Positions 43,226 to 52,887 of a stretch of DNA of 64,000 nt are shown here, piece after piece. Location of the stretch: the NCBI GenBank assembly GCA_017303755.1, contig JAFLBS010000001.1, positions 310,001-374,000 of the forward strand. The letters run 5' to 3'. How positions within the stretch are numbered: position 1 is the stretch's first letter; every line of letters starts with the position of its first letter. The position numbers and the translations under genes were made by a program. Source of the DNA: Flavobacteriales bacterium. Lineage in GTDB: Bacteria > Bacteroidota > Bacteroidia > Flavobacteriales > Flavobacteriaceae. Below the pieces are notes generated by a model. That model searched no databases. It was not told the origin of the DNA and was given only the letters and a program-made list of their open reading frames with translations.

Positions 43226-45937
43226 ATGGCAACAAAACTTACCACCATTACAGGACACTATCATAGTTATGTAGAAGATCAGGTGCTAACTCACTATCAG
43301 CTCAATGAGACTATTGATTACTTTGATGACCAAAATAGATTGCAAAACGTGTATCTAACGGGTACTGGAATTGCTTGCGGATTTCAAGTTTCAACCAATG
43401 CTGATTACGATACTGTGACTATAACTCAAGGAACCGGAATTACAACGGATGGCGACTTGATAAAACTCAAAAAGGAAACCAACAAGCCATTGGCTACAGC
43501 GCTCAAACAGAAGCTGTTTTCAATTGATTTCCCAACAATTGATTACAAATCGTACAAACTGTTTGACAACGACAAAGCCAATTATGCACATTTTCTAGAC
43601 AATAGCAATGAAATGTTAACTATGTGGGAATTGTTGCCTGAAAAATCGGTTGGAACTCCTTTGGATAGTGGTGAAGCTTTGTTGACTGATTTTGTAGATT
43701 TAAAAGACCATGTGGTTCTTTTGTATTTAGAGCATTATACTAAAGACGCTTCTTTGTGCGACGAAATTGATTGTTCCAACAAAGGTGGAGAGGAAATTTT
43801 CAATCTCAGAGTTTTAATGGTAAGTCAAGAAACTGCTGATGTTATTATTGGTAAAAATGACAATCCCGAAAGAGATAAGTTGTTCAACAAATACGATGTT
43901 TTTGAAGAGTACAGTTCTCTTGAAGAATTAGGAGTAAAAAAAGTGGTTCCTACTTTCAACTCCACTTCTACCGAAGCTCAAATCAAACAACTTTTCCATA
44001 CTGTTGTTAATGACTCCACTTTCAGAACCGATTTAATTACTAATTTAACTACTTTATTATCTACATTTGGTTACAACACTGATCTTTTGGCCATTACCAA
44101 TCGAATAAATGTATTGTTTACCATCAATCCAGCCAGCATTCCAAATGAAATTCATTATCGTTATGATTTGTTAAAAGATGTAGTAGCCACTTATAAAGAA
44201 TTGAAAGATGTTTTTATTCAATTGAAATCAGAATGCAATCCGCCCATTGACTCATTCCCAAAACATTTACTATTGGGTTTGGTAGAAGACAGTAATCGAT
44301 TCAAAGCCTACAGACATCCATTTTATAAAGCTCCGATTTTAGACCAACAAAATAAAACCTTCAATCATTTTGAAAGTTTGGTGCGCAGACTCCGAATCAT
44401 TTTGGATAATTTTCAGATAACGGCTAATCAAATTAAAATTACTCCTTCTAAGGCATTGGGCAAATTAGGCACAAAATCGGTTCCTTATTACTACAATGTA
44501 ACTGATAATTTGTTGCATACTTGGGATTTTGAAAAGAGTAGTCTCTATGCTCATCCAACCAATTTTAGCTATCATATTGCTAATTTAGTTGATGATGACT
44601 ACATCAAATCACCATTAAAATATTGCACAGATGATTATGATTTTTATCGTATCGAAGGGTATTTGAATGATAGTGTTGAAGATGTAAAAACCTATTTGGA
44701 TTCAAAACGCATTGAACACGGATTGGATTTTGACTACTACATCATGGACATAGTTGAAAATGCGGCCGATCTAAAAATCATGTTCAATACTAATTATGGA
44801 TTTGAACACAAAGCAGGTGTAAAAAAAGGAGGAACATTACTATTGCTCAAAGTAGGCGCCACTTTCATTACCGATTTTGCTATCGACGGAAAAATAAATC
44901 CTGACAGCGGATTAGGTTGCTGTACAATTACAGGTTGCATGTATCCGTGGATCAGCTCATTGAAATACATTAACAATCTATCGCGAAGCTTAAAAGGAAC
45001 TCAAAGTAACGTAAAAGCGATGCCAACTCATTACATATTAAATGTGAGAAAGTACAGCATCAACGGAGTGAATTTGATTTCGAGTCCAGTGGTGGTTCGA
45101 ATTCCATTGGCAGATGTATTTTTAAGACGACTTCACGTGGTAATGGAAACGTTGAACAATCAATTCCCAACCGGACTTTTATTTGATTTTATTGAAGAAG
45201 AAAAGAAACTCAAAATAATGAAATTGGATAAAGATAAATTTGAATTCGAAGTACAAGACATCACATTAAAAACGACTAGTCCTGTGTATAAATTTACCGA
45301 GACTGGAGTTCTTAGAAACGGAAAAGCGTACAGAACAAGTTCAATTACATGTTCAATCATCAACGCTCATAATCAAGATGTGTACCGAAAAATCCACAGC
45401 AATTACGATCCTATCAACAAAGACGACGACAACTTTGGCGGATTTGATGAGGATTGGAGAAAATGGGAAATTTTAAGAAACCGTTTACGAACTCATCCTC
45501 ATATTGCTCACTACAGAAGATTCATCACTAATCTCAATCATTTTGAAAACATCCTTGCAAATGATGGAGAAACTAATGTTTTGACTGAATTATATCAAAT
45601 ACGAACAGCTTTAATAAACGCTGATAATCGTTTGGCAAACACACAAAATACATCGTTCTATATTGGCGGTGATTGGACTAATGGAAATTGGGTAAACAGT
45701 TATATGGATCAATACTACAAACAAAACATCAACAATACTAATGATGATCTTGTACTATTCGTGAAATTGAGAAAAAAATTACACAACGAAACTAAAACAA
45801 GCAAATACATGATTCATATAGAAACAACAGTAAATCTGAATTTAAATTTATTAACTCCAGTATTCACTCAATATTCAAAAAGAGCAGAATTCTATTTGCA
45901 AAAACCAGTGGAAGGGAATTTTATTAAGATAACGTGA
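43226..45937 (+). CDS. Large unrecognised eCIS structural protein (903 residues)
   Basis: I cannot assign a domain. The start ITGHYHSYVEDQVLTHYQLNETIDYFDDQNRLQNVYLTG shows no signal peptide, and the following GTGIACGFQVS reads like a phage-baseplate or fiber-anchor start. The middle is helical; the part after residue about 560 is beta-rich, with CCTITGCMYPW. It is the last gene before the 204-base gap and hairpin, directly after the baseplate genes, so a baseplate-periphery or receptor-facing role is likely. No separate Afp13-like fiber gene is present, so this protein is the best candidate for target contact. That is inference from position. Confidence 0.6.
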   Translation: MATKLTTITGHYHSYVEDQVLTHYQLNETIDYFDDQNRLQNVYLTGTGIACGFQVSTNADYDTVTITQGTGITTDGDLIKLKKETNKPLATALKQKLFSIDFPTIDYKSYKLFDNDKANYAHFLDNSNEMLTMWELLPEKSVGTPLDSGEALLTDFVDLKDHVVLLYLEHYTKDASLCDEIDCSNKGGEEIFNLRVLMVSQETADVIIGKNDNPERDKLFNKYDVFEEYSSLEELGVKKVVPTFNSTSTEAQIKQLFHTVVNDSTFRTDLITNLTTLLSTFGYNTDLLAITNRINVLFTINPASIPNEIHYRYDLLKDVVATYKELKDVFIQLKSECNPPIDSFPKHLLLGLVEDSNRFKAYRHPFYKAPILDQQNKTFNHFESLVRRLRIILDNFQITANQIKITPSKALGKLGTKSVPYYYNVTDNLLHTWDFEKSSLYAHPTNFSYHIANLVDDDYIKSPLKYCTDDYDFYRIEGYLNDSVEDVKTYLDSKRIEHGLDFDYYIMDIVENAADLKIMFNTNYGFEHKAGVKKGGTLLLLKVGATFITDFAIDGKINPDSGLGCCTITGCMYPWISSLKYINNLSRSLKGTQSNVKAMPTHYILNVRKYSINGVNLISSPVVVRIPLADVFLRRLHVVMETLNNQFPTGLLFDFIEEEKKLKIMKLDKDKFEFEVQDITLKTTSPVYKFTETGVLRNGKAYRTSSITCSIINAHNQDVYRKIHSNYDPINKDDDNFGGFDEDWRKWEILRNRLRTHPHIAHYRRFITNLNHFENILANDGETNVLTELYQIRTALINADNRLANTQNTSFYIGGDWTNGNWVNSYMDQYYKQNINNTNDDLVLFVKLRKKLHNETKTSKYMIHIETTVNLNLNLLTPVFTQYSKRAEFYLQKPVEGNFIKIT

Positions 45938-45944
45938 TAAATGA

Positions 45945-45987
45945 TGAAAGCTTCAGACCTAATAAGCTAGCGGGTCTGAAGCTTTCA
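45945..45987 (+). promoter_or_regulatory. Strong hairpin inside the eCIS operon
   Basis: A perfect 15-bp stem (45945-45959 with 45973-45987) and 13-base loop lie 8 bases after the stop of the 903-residue gene. The following bases are AAGGGG, so there is no T-run and it is not a canonical terminator. It may shield the 3' end of the upstream message, act as an RNase processing site, or attenuate the cargo half. The remaining 150 bases before the tape-measure gene show no clear promoter. Confidence 0.7.
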
Positions 45988-46141
45988 AGGGGAGATTAAC
46001 TTTCTTCTTTTCTTTGTTCTTTGCTGTAAATTAATATTATTCACTGCCTTCTCAATTCTGTTCTGATCGCCTTTCTATAACCCAGTAAACACATCTCTGT
46101 GAAGTCCAAAGATACAAAAAATATAATACAAACAAATAAAA

Positions 46142-47707
46142 ATGACAAAAAATAAACATAGCATTCAAAAAGTTTTTTTAGAAATAGACACCAACTCTAT
46201 GCAGATGGCTAATTCTATTAAAAACAACTTGGCTATGTTCATCAAAGATGAGTTGGTTCCCATCTTAGAAAAACAATTTAATTTGATTGAAAATACTGAT
46301 AATCAAATAATTCAAATTGAAAAATTAGAACTGTCTATTCAAACTGATGCAGAAAAAAATGCTTCGATTTTCTCAAATAGTTATACAAAAATCGAATTGA
46401 GAAATCAGATTGAGAAGGAAATCAGCAAAACAATAAATGAATGGAAAAATAATTCGATTCCATCAGAAAAAAACAACATCAATTTTAATAGTATTTCACC
46501 TGAAGAAAAAGAAATAAAAACACTATTGCATTTTATTGAATATGGATCAATGCCTTGGTGGTCGGGAAAAAATGACACCTTAAATTTTATTGAGGAAATT
46601 AACTCAGTTGAACTACAAAAATCCAATTTCAAAAACACATTTCAAAAACTAATTCATCAGAAAAAAGTACAAAAAAGAATCATCAATCAATTTTCAAATA
46701 CAACTATTGCAATAGTACTATCAAGTCTTTCAGATACTGCTATTAATGTGAAAAAAATAACAGCAAGTGGTTTGTTGAAATTGATTAACAACCAATCATT
46801 TGAATTTAAAACCTCTTTCTGGCAAACCATTTTTGACTTACTAAATGATGGAAAAACCATTTCATTGGTTCGATTGTATCAACAGTACTCCACTTTATTC
46901 ACGTCTAAAAAAGTAACTTTTAAATTTTTTGTTCAAAATGTAAAATCCTCTTTACTATTTGATTTGAATGAAGATGAATGCATGGCAGTTTACAAGAACA
47001 TTCAAATGGAAGAAAAATCAAAATCGACAACACAATCAAAACAAAAGGAAATTGAAAAACAGAGTAATTCTGATATAAAATCAAATAATTCAATTGCTAA
47101 AGAAGATCAAAATTCAATTGAAATAAATGCTACTATTCTTTCGAAAACGGAATCCAATCAGCAAAATTCAATCAAAGAAACTAAAGAAGATTTTGACGAA
47201 AATCAACCCGAATCCAAGTCAATTTATGTTCAAAATGCGGGTCTTATCATTCTGCATCCATTTCTAAAACAAGTATTGAAAAATTGTGATTTATTGGATG
47301 AAAACAATCTAATTGTAAACAAAGAATTAGCTGCGCACATTCTGCATTATGCCGCGACAAAAAAAGAAAACGACTACGAACACACCATGCTTTTTGAGAA
47401 GTTTTTATGCGGAATTCCACTGCAACAATCCTTTCAAAGAGAAATCAAGATAGAAGAAAAACACAAACAAAATATAGAAGAAATGTTGCAAGCTGTCATA
47501 CAACATTGGTCAGCTTTAAAAAACACTTCTATCGACATTTTAAGAAGTGAATTTTTGCAGCGAGAAGGTAAATTAGACTGTACCGAATCCAATCCGAAAC
47601 TGACAATTGAGCGAAAAACACAAGATCTTTTATTAGAAAAAATTCCGTGGAACATCAACATCGTTAAAATTCCGTGGATGGAAAAATTAATATATACCCA
47701 ATGGTAA
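46142..47707 (+). CDS. Contractile injection system tape measure protein
   Basis: This 521-residue protein matches the tape measure family of Bacteroidota injection systems. The N-terminus HSIQKVFLEIDTNSMQMANSI, LVPILEKQFNLI and IIQIEKLELSIQTD fit the family pattern, as does the C-terminal NAGLIILHPFLKQVLKNCDLL. The middle (about 290-360) is a flexible Lys/Gln/Asn/Ser stretch. The protein is thought to set tail length from inside the tube during assembly. It is the first gene after the internal hairpin and is followed 12 bases later by the small DUF4157 gene. Confidence 0.85.
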   Translation: MTKNKHSIQKVFLEIDTNSMQMANSIKNNLAMFIKDELVPILEKQFNLIENTDNQIIQIEKLELSIQTDAEKNASIFSNSYTKIELRNQIEKEISKTINEWKNNSIPSEKNNINFNSISPEEKEIKTLLHFIEYGSMPWWSGKNDTLNFIEEINSVELQKSNFKNTFQKLIHQKKVQKRIINQFSNTTIAIVLSSLSDTAINVKKITASGLLKLINNQSFEFKTSFWQTIFDLLNDGKTISLVRLYQQYSTLFTSKKVTFKFFVQNVKSSLLFDLNEDECMAVYKNIQMEEKSKSTTQSKQKEIEKQSNSDIKSNNSIAKEDQNSIEINATILSKTESNQQNSIKETKEDFDENQPESKSIYVQNAGLIILHPFLKQVLKNCDLLDENNLIVNKELAAHILHYAATKKENDYEHTMLFEKFLCGIPLQQSFQREIKIEEKHKQNIEEMLQAVIQHWSALKNTSIDILRSEFLQREGKLDCTESNPKLTIERKTQDLLLEKIPWNINIVKIPWMEKLIYTQW

Positions 47708-47719
47708 AAAATAAAGCGT

Positions 47720-48640
47720 ATGAGAGCATTCGAACAACGTAAAAAAAACACCTCAAATAATTCCAGTTTCTTTAGCCCAAAAATCCAAAAGAAACTAAAA
47801 ACAGGAACTCCAGGAGATCATTTTGAGGTTGAAGCCGATAAAGTGGCCGACAAAGTGGTGAACAACAATTCATCAGGCGGACTTTTGCAATCAAAATCAG
47901 AAGAAGAAGTACAACAAAACCCCATTTCTGAAACCATTTCTTCAGTTCAAAGTAAAGAAATGAAGGAAGAAGAACCAGTACAAAAAAAATCCGACGAAAA
48001 AGAGGAAAAGGTTCAGAAAAAAACAGAAGAAAAAGAAGAACCAGTTCAGAAGAAAGAAGAGAAAAAAGAAGAAGAACCTGTTCAAAAGAAAGCTGAAGAA
48101 AAAGAGGAAGCTGTTCAGAAAAAAACAGAAGAGAAAGAAGAACCTGTTCAAAAGAAAGAGGAGAAAAAAGAAGAAGAACCTGTTCAGAAGAAAGCTGAAG
48201 AAAAAGAGGAAGCTGTTCAGAAAAAGGCAGAAGAGAAAGAAGAACCAGTTCAGAAGAAAACTGAGGAGAAGGAAGAGGTTGCTCAAGCCAAATGCGCTGA
48301 ATGTGAAAAAGAAGAGAAGGCGCAAAAGAAAAGCAACCCATCAATGGTTGAAACCAATTTAAAAAAAGGTAAAGGAAATCCGTTGGATAAAAAAGTCAAA
48401 GCAGAAATGGAAAACTCCTTTGGCGTTGATTTTAGCAGCATTAGAATACATACCGATAGTAATGCCATCAACATGTGCCAAGAAATGAAAGCCCAAGCTT
48501 TTACTAATGGTGTTAACATCTATTTCAACAAAGGGAAATACAACCCTGATTCAAGTGAAGGCAAAAAATTATTGGCACACGAACTCACACACACCGTGCA
48601 ACAAGGAGCTGTGAAACAAAAAAGCAAAAAAGAAAAGTAA
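47720..48640 (+). CDS. Stand-alone DUF4157 (eCIS core) protein with VQKK repeats
   Basis: This 306-residue protein has three parts. An N-terminal module (FFSPKIQKKLKTGTPGDHF then EVEADKVADKVV) is shared with the large effector next to it. Residues about 80-205 contain nine VQKK-led Glu/Lys units of 11-13 residues and then a CAEC pair. A DUF4157 domain ends the protein (NSFGVDFSSIRIHTDSNAIN, AFTNGVNIYFNKGKYNP, LLAHELTHTVQQ), with the zinc-type motif HELTH. There is nothing after the domain, so it carries no toxin. It may be a loading factor, a processing protease or a plug. The proteolytic activity of HELTH here is unproven. Confidence 0.85.
   Translation: MRAFEQRKKNTSNNSSFFSPKIQKKLKTGTPGDHFEVEADKVADKVVNNNSSGGLLQSKSEEEVQQNPISETISSVQSKEMKEEEPVQKKSDEKEEKVQKKTEEKEEPVQKKEEKKEEEPVQKKAEEKEEAVQKKTEEKEEPVQKKEEKKEEEPVQKKAEEKEEAVQKKAEEKEEPVQKKTEEKEEVAQAKCAECEKEEKAQKKSNPSMVETNLKKGKGNPLDKKVKAEMENSFGVDFSSIRIHTDSNAINMCQEMKAQAFTNGVNIYFNKGKYNPDSSEGKKLLAHELTHTVQQGAVKQKSKKEK
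48044..48247 (+). repeat. Two 102-base tandem repeats coding VQKK units
   Basis: 48044-48145 and 48146-48247 each encode 34 residues in the pattern VQKKEEKKEEEP, VQKKAEEKEEA, VQKK(T/A)EEKEEP. The second copy differs in only a few bases, so a recent in-frame duplication is likely. Confidence 0.8.
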
Positions 48641-48651
48641 AAAGTAATTCG

Positions 48652-51600
48652 ATGAGTATTTTTTCCAAAAAAAGTAATTCTAACTCTAATCATTCTTTCT
48701 CTTCAAAAGACAAGAACGAAGATGCTTTTTTTGGTGTACAAGCCAAACTCAACATCGGAAAATCGAATGATAAATACGAAGTTGAAGCCGACAGTGTTGC
48801 TGACAAAATCGTTTCAAAAAAGCAAAATAAATCCAATGATAGTTTCTTCTCTCCTGCTCCAGTAATACAAAAAAAACAAAATACTGAAAACAAAAAAGAA
48901 GACGAGTCTGAAAATGAAATTCAAGAAAAACCATTAGCAGAATCGATTACTCCTGTAGTTCAATTACAACCTCTTGACGAAACCATTCAACAAAAATGTG
49001 ATGCTTGTGAACAAGAAGAAAACAATGTTCAGGCAAAGGGAATGGTTGAATTTCCTGCATTGCCTGAAGGTGTAAAAGAAGCGAAAGAAAAAGAAGAAAA
49101 ACCAAAAGAAGAAAAATCTGACGAGCAAACGCCCGAAAAAAAGGAAGATGCAAAAGCAGCATCAGGCGGAAAAAAAGAGGCAGTTGGTGATCTTCCAATC
49201 CCTAAGAGAGAAGAAAAAGAGAAAAAAGAAGCACCTCCAATTCAAACTAAAAAGGACAGCCCAAACAGCAGTTCCTCTTCCAATATTGAGCAATCATTAG
49301 CATCATCCAAAGGAAAAGGTAGCTCAATGTCAAAATCTACACAAGAAGAAATGAATAGTGGGTTTGGAACCAATCTGGACAATGTAAAAATCCATACTGA
49401 TTCAACAGCTGTTCAAATGAACAAAGAGCTTGGTTCTCATGCTTTTACAAGTGGTAACGACATTTATTTCAACGAAGGGAAATACAATCCTGAAAACGAA
49501 TCAGGTAAGCATCTACTAGCCCACGAGCTTACCCATACGGTTCAACAAGGTGCTTCTGGAGGTACCATCCAACGATTTACGCCTCCTGAAAAACAAGTAG
49601 AAGTAGAAGGTAAACCTGAGAAACCTAATGACGGAGCACAAGTAGAAGGAAAATCCAATAGCAAAATCAACAATGATGAAAATGTAAAAAATCAGGATGA
49701 CCTGAGCGAGGAAGAGAAAAACGAGAAAAAAGATCCGCCAAGAGATGAAGTTCATCAAGAAAAAGGAGCGGTTCAATCGGAAGGCATTACAACTCCACCT
49801 GTTGATCGTGGCGGAGAAGCTCAAAGCAAAATTAGTGCTCAAAAAGAACAAATGAACGAGCAACTTTCTCAAGAAGCACCTGCATCTGAAGCCGATGTTG
49901 AAAAAGAAGAAGTTGCAAAAGACTCTAATTTAGGTCAAGCTGATGCCGCCGAACAAAGAGCACAGGCTGCTATTCAGAAAGCCAATTCAATTCCGATTCC
50001 AGATAAACCTGAACCTTTCAAACATCCAGAAATAAAGGCTCCGAAAGATAGTGCTGGAAAAGAGTTGCCCCGAAAATCCAATATTGATACTCAAGTACGA
50101 GGATTGGGTTACATCGCCGAAATGCTTCGAGAAAAAGGCTATGAAATGAAACAACACGGTTCCGAAAAAGAAATCCATGCTGCTGGCTTAGATGCTTCTT
50201 TGGAAACCAGCCGTAAAGATCTTGCTTTAGCCAACGAAGGAACACAAAAAACAGAAGATCAAAACACCGAACGTAAATCGATATCAGAAACGTCTAAAAA
50301 AGCATTAGACGAAAGTAAACAACGTCAAGAATTTGTAGCCAATGAAGCTCCAGGTTTAGCTCAAGAAGCGGATAGTGGCAAAGGCGAATCATCCGAACTT
50401 GCATCAGAGGCCAATTCAAAATCAGCTCAAAGTCAGAGTGAAATTCCAGACGATGAAGATGCAAGAGCAGATGGCGAAAAACAAAGTGGCGAAATGAGCC
50501 AAACAGCCGAAGGTGCTCAATCTATGGATGACGCCATAACACAAACGGGTGAACGCGCACGCCAATACATACAAGATGCGGAAAAAGCATCTAAAGACAA
50601 CCAATCATCGGAAGCAGAAATTACTGAAAACGACAGCATCATAGGTCAAATTGATGGAAGAGTTGCTGAAATGAAAGGACTCAACGAGCAAAGTAAATCA
50701 AGTATTGACAACTCTAGCACAGGTCCAGAAACCATTCGCAAGCACGCTCAAAAAGCGGCTAAATCGGGCGACGAACTCATAGCGGCTTCTATTTATATGG
50801 AAACCGAACTTAATTCATTGCAAAATGAATACATCGATGGTATGAAAGCTATCGAAAGCAAAGAAGCAGCAGAAGAACGAATTAAAAAAGAGCAAGAAAA
50901 GAAAAAGAATCAAGAAGCTACTCCAGAAGAATTACAATTGTACTCACTTGCAGCAATGCCAGAAAAAGAGCAAGAAGCACACATCCAAACCCTTAAACCT
51001 GAACAAAAGAAAGGTTTGATGGCCTCATTAGAAAAAATGATTACTACTGCGCCCGATGATGGAACAGAAGCAACTGAAGGCAAACGACTTGAAGTAAAAT
51101 TATCATCTGGCGAACAAGGCCCAACCGACCCAAGACAAGCCGAAATCGACAAAGTAGACAACCAGCGCATTAGTCGATTGGGTGGCGTAATGGAAGTGGC
51201 CGACTTAAATATGGGTCAATTAAGTGAGTCACAAAAAAGAATGTTGGCTGAGAAATTAGTCGCCGAATCCATCACCGACGACATTAAAAACATCAGCGTA
51301 TTGCAAATGGCCAAAGGCATGCTTGAAGGCATGGTTAATCCAATGGCTTCGTTGCAAGGTGTTGTTGGCGGATTTGAAAAAACGTTCAGTGGTGTGGCTA
51401 ATATTTTCAATGCAGAAGCTTGGGAAAAAGATCCATTGGGCAACTTATTACAAATCGGCGCCGACATTTCTACTGGATTGGCAATGGTTTTCTCTTCTAT
51501 ATTAGGAATAGCCGGAATGATTACTGCCTTAATGGTGGCATTAACCATCATCTCTTGGGGAACATTGTCTTGGATGACGGTTCCAGTTATTGGCTGGATG

Positions 51601-52869
51601 GGAACAGTAATGACGTATGCGGGTTGGGGAGCAATTATTGCTGGTTCTCTATCGGTTTATTTCAATAGTTTGGCCTACATCAAAAACTTAAATGATGCCG
51701 GAACAGCTGCAACGGCAAGTGAATTGTTTGGCAACACCGAACAAATGAAAAAGAATGCTTCAGATGGGTTTACGGGTGCCATGGCTATTGTTGAAGGTGT
51801 TGGAGCAGTTAAAATGGGTCCAGTGATGAAGTCAGGAAAATTCATTGAAGGTATTCCAAAATCTCCAGGTGCATTCGCTAAACAAACTCTTGAAGGAGCA
51901 AAAGAAGGCATCGAATCAATAGCTAAAATGCCTTCTAAAGCCGCCGCTGGTGCTAAAAAATTATTTTCTGGTGGCAAAAAAGGACTCAAAGATTTCAAAA
52001 AGAAACTACAAGACTTTTTCTCAAAAGGCAGTAAAGCAGATGCTGATTTACCTGCAACCAGTAAAGAAAAATTCAAAAATGATACTGATGTTGTCAACAA
52101 AGGCAAAGCGCCTGATGGTCATGATTTAAAAGTAGATAAAGACGGAAATATTGCAAAATGTAGCGAATGCCAAGTTTATGAATTTACCCATCAAAAAGAA
52201 TTAGACGCAAACCCCGATTTGAAAGAAGAATTGAAAAAAATCAGGGAAAAAATGTCTAAAGATCCTGATTCTCCTGAAGCAATGAAAGAACTTCAAGCAT
52301 TGGAGAAAAAATTGGAACAAGCACGATTTAAGAAAGCAGAAGCTGATTTAGTTAATAATGATGAAAAAATAGATGCTTATTATGAAGATTATAGAAAACG
52401 TAAAGAAGCCCAAAACAATGCAAACCCGAGTAAAAAGAAAGATATTAAAAGTAGAGAAGAATGGCTCGACGGTAAAGTGAATCCAAAAACGGGAAAAAGT
52501 AAAGGTGGGTTCAAAAATACTCTAAAAGGAAGAACAGCTGAATACCACGGTGATTTACATCTTCAATCAAAAGGATTTAAAAAACTTAGTCACGATGGAA
52601 AACTAGTTGATCTTGACGCTCCACCACAAGGAAAAGGATTGGATGGTGTTTGGGAAAAAGACGGAAAAATTTATATAACCGACACAAAATATAATACCGC
52701 AAAATTAACTAAATTGCAAAAAAGTAATAAATGGATGTTAGAGCAAATAGACAAACTTGACGAACCATTAAAATCAAAAGTCAAAAAAGCACTTAAAGAA
52801 GGTAATTTAGAAAAGAGAGTTGTTCACATTGATGTAGATGGAAATCCTGTAATTAAAAAATGGGAATAA
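48652..52869 (+). CDS. eCIS effector: DUF4157 core domain with C-terminal PoNe-type DNase toxin
   Basis: This 1405-residue protein is the predicted cargo. Order: N-terminal module (FFGVQAKLNIGKSNDKYEVEAD); charged linker with CDAC; DUF4157 at about 217-299 with HELTH 291-295; long Gln/Glu/Ser/Lys helical region to about 860; a hydrophobic block at about 940-1010 (GLAMVFSSILGIAGMITALM) that could enter membranes; a pre-toxin motif GHDLKVDKDGNIAKCSEC (1156-1173). The last 120 residues fit a PD-(D/E)xK nuclease of PoNe type (GRTAEYHGDLHL, LDAPPQGKGLDGV, IYITDTKY), with E1297, D1331, D1344 and K1346 as likely catalytic residues. A matching immunity gene follows 18 bases later. Confidence 0.85.
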   Translation: MSIFSKKSNSNSNHSFSSKDKNEDAFFGVQAKLNIGKSNDKYEVEADSVADKIVSKKQNKSNDSFFSPAPVIQKKQNTENKKEDESENEIQEKPLAESITPVVQLQPLDETIQQKCDACEQEENNVQAKGMVEFPALPEGVKEAKEKEEKPKEEKSDEQTPEKKEDAKAASGGKKEAVGDLPIPKREEKEKKEAPPIQTKKDSPNSSSSSNIEQSLASSKGKGSSMSKSTQEEMNSGFGTNLDNVKIHTDSTAVQMNKELGSHAFTSGNDIYFNEGKYNPENESGKHLLAHELTHTVQQGASGGTIQRFTPPEKQVEVEGKPEKPNDGAQVEGKSNSKINNDENVKNQDDLSEEEKNEKKDPPRDEVHQEKGAVQSEGITTPPVDRGGEAQSKISAQKEQMNEQLSQEAPASEADVEKEEVAKDSNLGQADAAEQRAQAAIQKANSIPIPDKPEPFKHPEIKAPKDSAGKELPRKSNIDTQVRGLGYIAEMLREKGYEMKQHGSEKEIHAAGLDASLETSRKDLALANEGTQKTEDQNTERKSISETSKKALDESKQRQEFVANEAPGLAQEADSGKGESSELASEANSKSAQSQSEIPDDEDARADGEKQSGEMSQTAEGAQSMDDAITQTGERARQYIQDAEKASKDNQSSEAEITENDSIIGQIDGRVAEMKGLNEQSKSSIDNSSTGPETIRKHAQKAAKSGDELIAASIYMETELNSLQNEYIDGMKAIESKEAAEERIKKEQEKKKNQEATPEELQLYSLAAMPEKEQEAHIQTLKPEQKKGLMASLEKMITTAPDDGTEATEGKRLEVKLSSGEQGPTDPRQAEIDKVDNQRISRLGGVMEVADLNMGQLSESQKRMLAEKLVAESITDDIKNISVLQMAKGMLEGMVNPMASLQGVVGGFEKTFSGVANIFNAEAWEKDPLGNLLQIGADISTGLAMVFSSILGIAGMITALMVALTIISWGTLSWMTVPVIGWMGTVMTYAGWGAIIAGSLSVYFNSLAYIKNLNDAGTAATASELFGNTEQMKKNASDGFTGAMAIVEGVGAVKMGPVMKSGKFIEGIPKSPGAFAKQTLEGAKEGIESIAKMPSKAAAGAKKLFSGGKKGLKDFKKKLQDFFSKGSKADADLPATSKEKFKNDTDVVNKGKAPDGHDLKVDKDGNIAKCSECQVYEFTHQKELDANPDLKEELKKIREKMSKDPDSPEAMKELQALEKKLEQARFKKAEADLVNNDEKIDAYYEDYRKRKEAQNNANPSKKKDIKSREEWLDGKVNPKTGKSKGGFKNTLKGRTAEYHGDLHLQSKGFKKLSHDGKLVDLDAPPQGKGLDGVWEKDGKIYITDTKYNTAKLTKLQKSNKWMLEQIDKLDEPLKSKVKKALKEGNLEKRVVHIDVDGNPVIKKWE

Positions 52870-52887
52870 TAATTAATTTTTTAAAAA

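Noticed and set aside
45945-45987. Classical rho-independent terminator in the eCIS operon
   Set aside because: The stem is strong but is followed by AAGGGG rather than a T-run, so it was recorded as a regulatory or processing hairpin.
47772-48344. Long open frames on the minus strand over the VQKK tract
   Set aside because: The repetitive Glu/Lys codons leave the opposite strand open by chance. The products are low-complexity Leu/Phe/Ser runs without start context.
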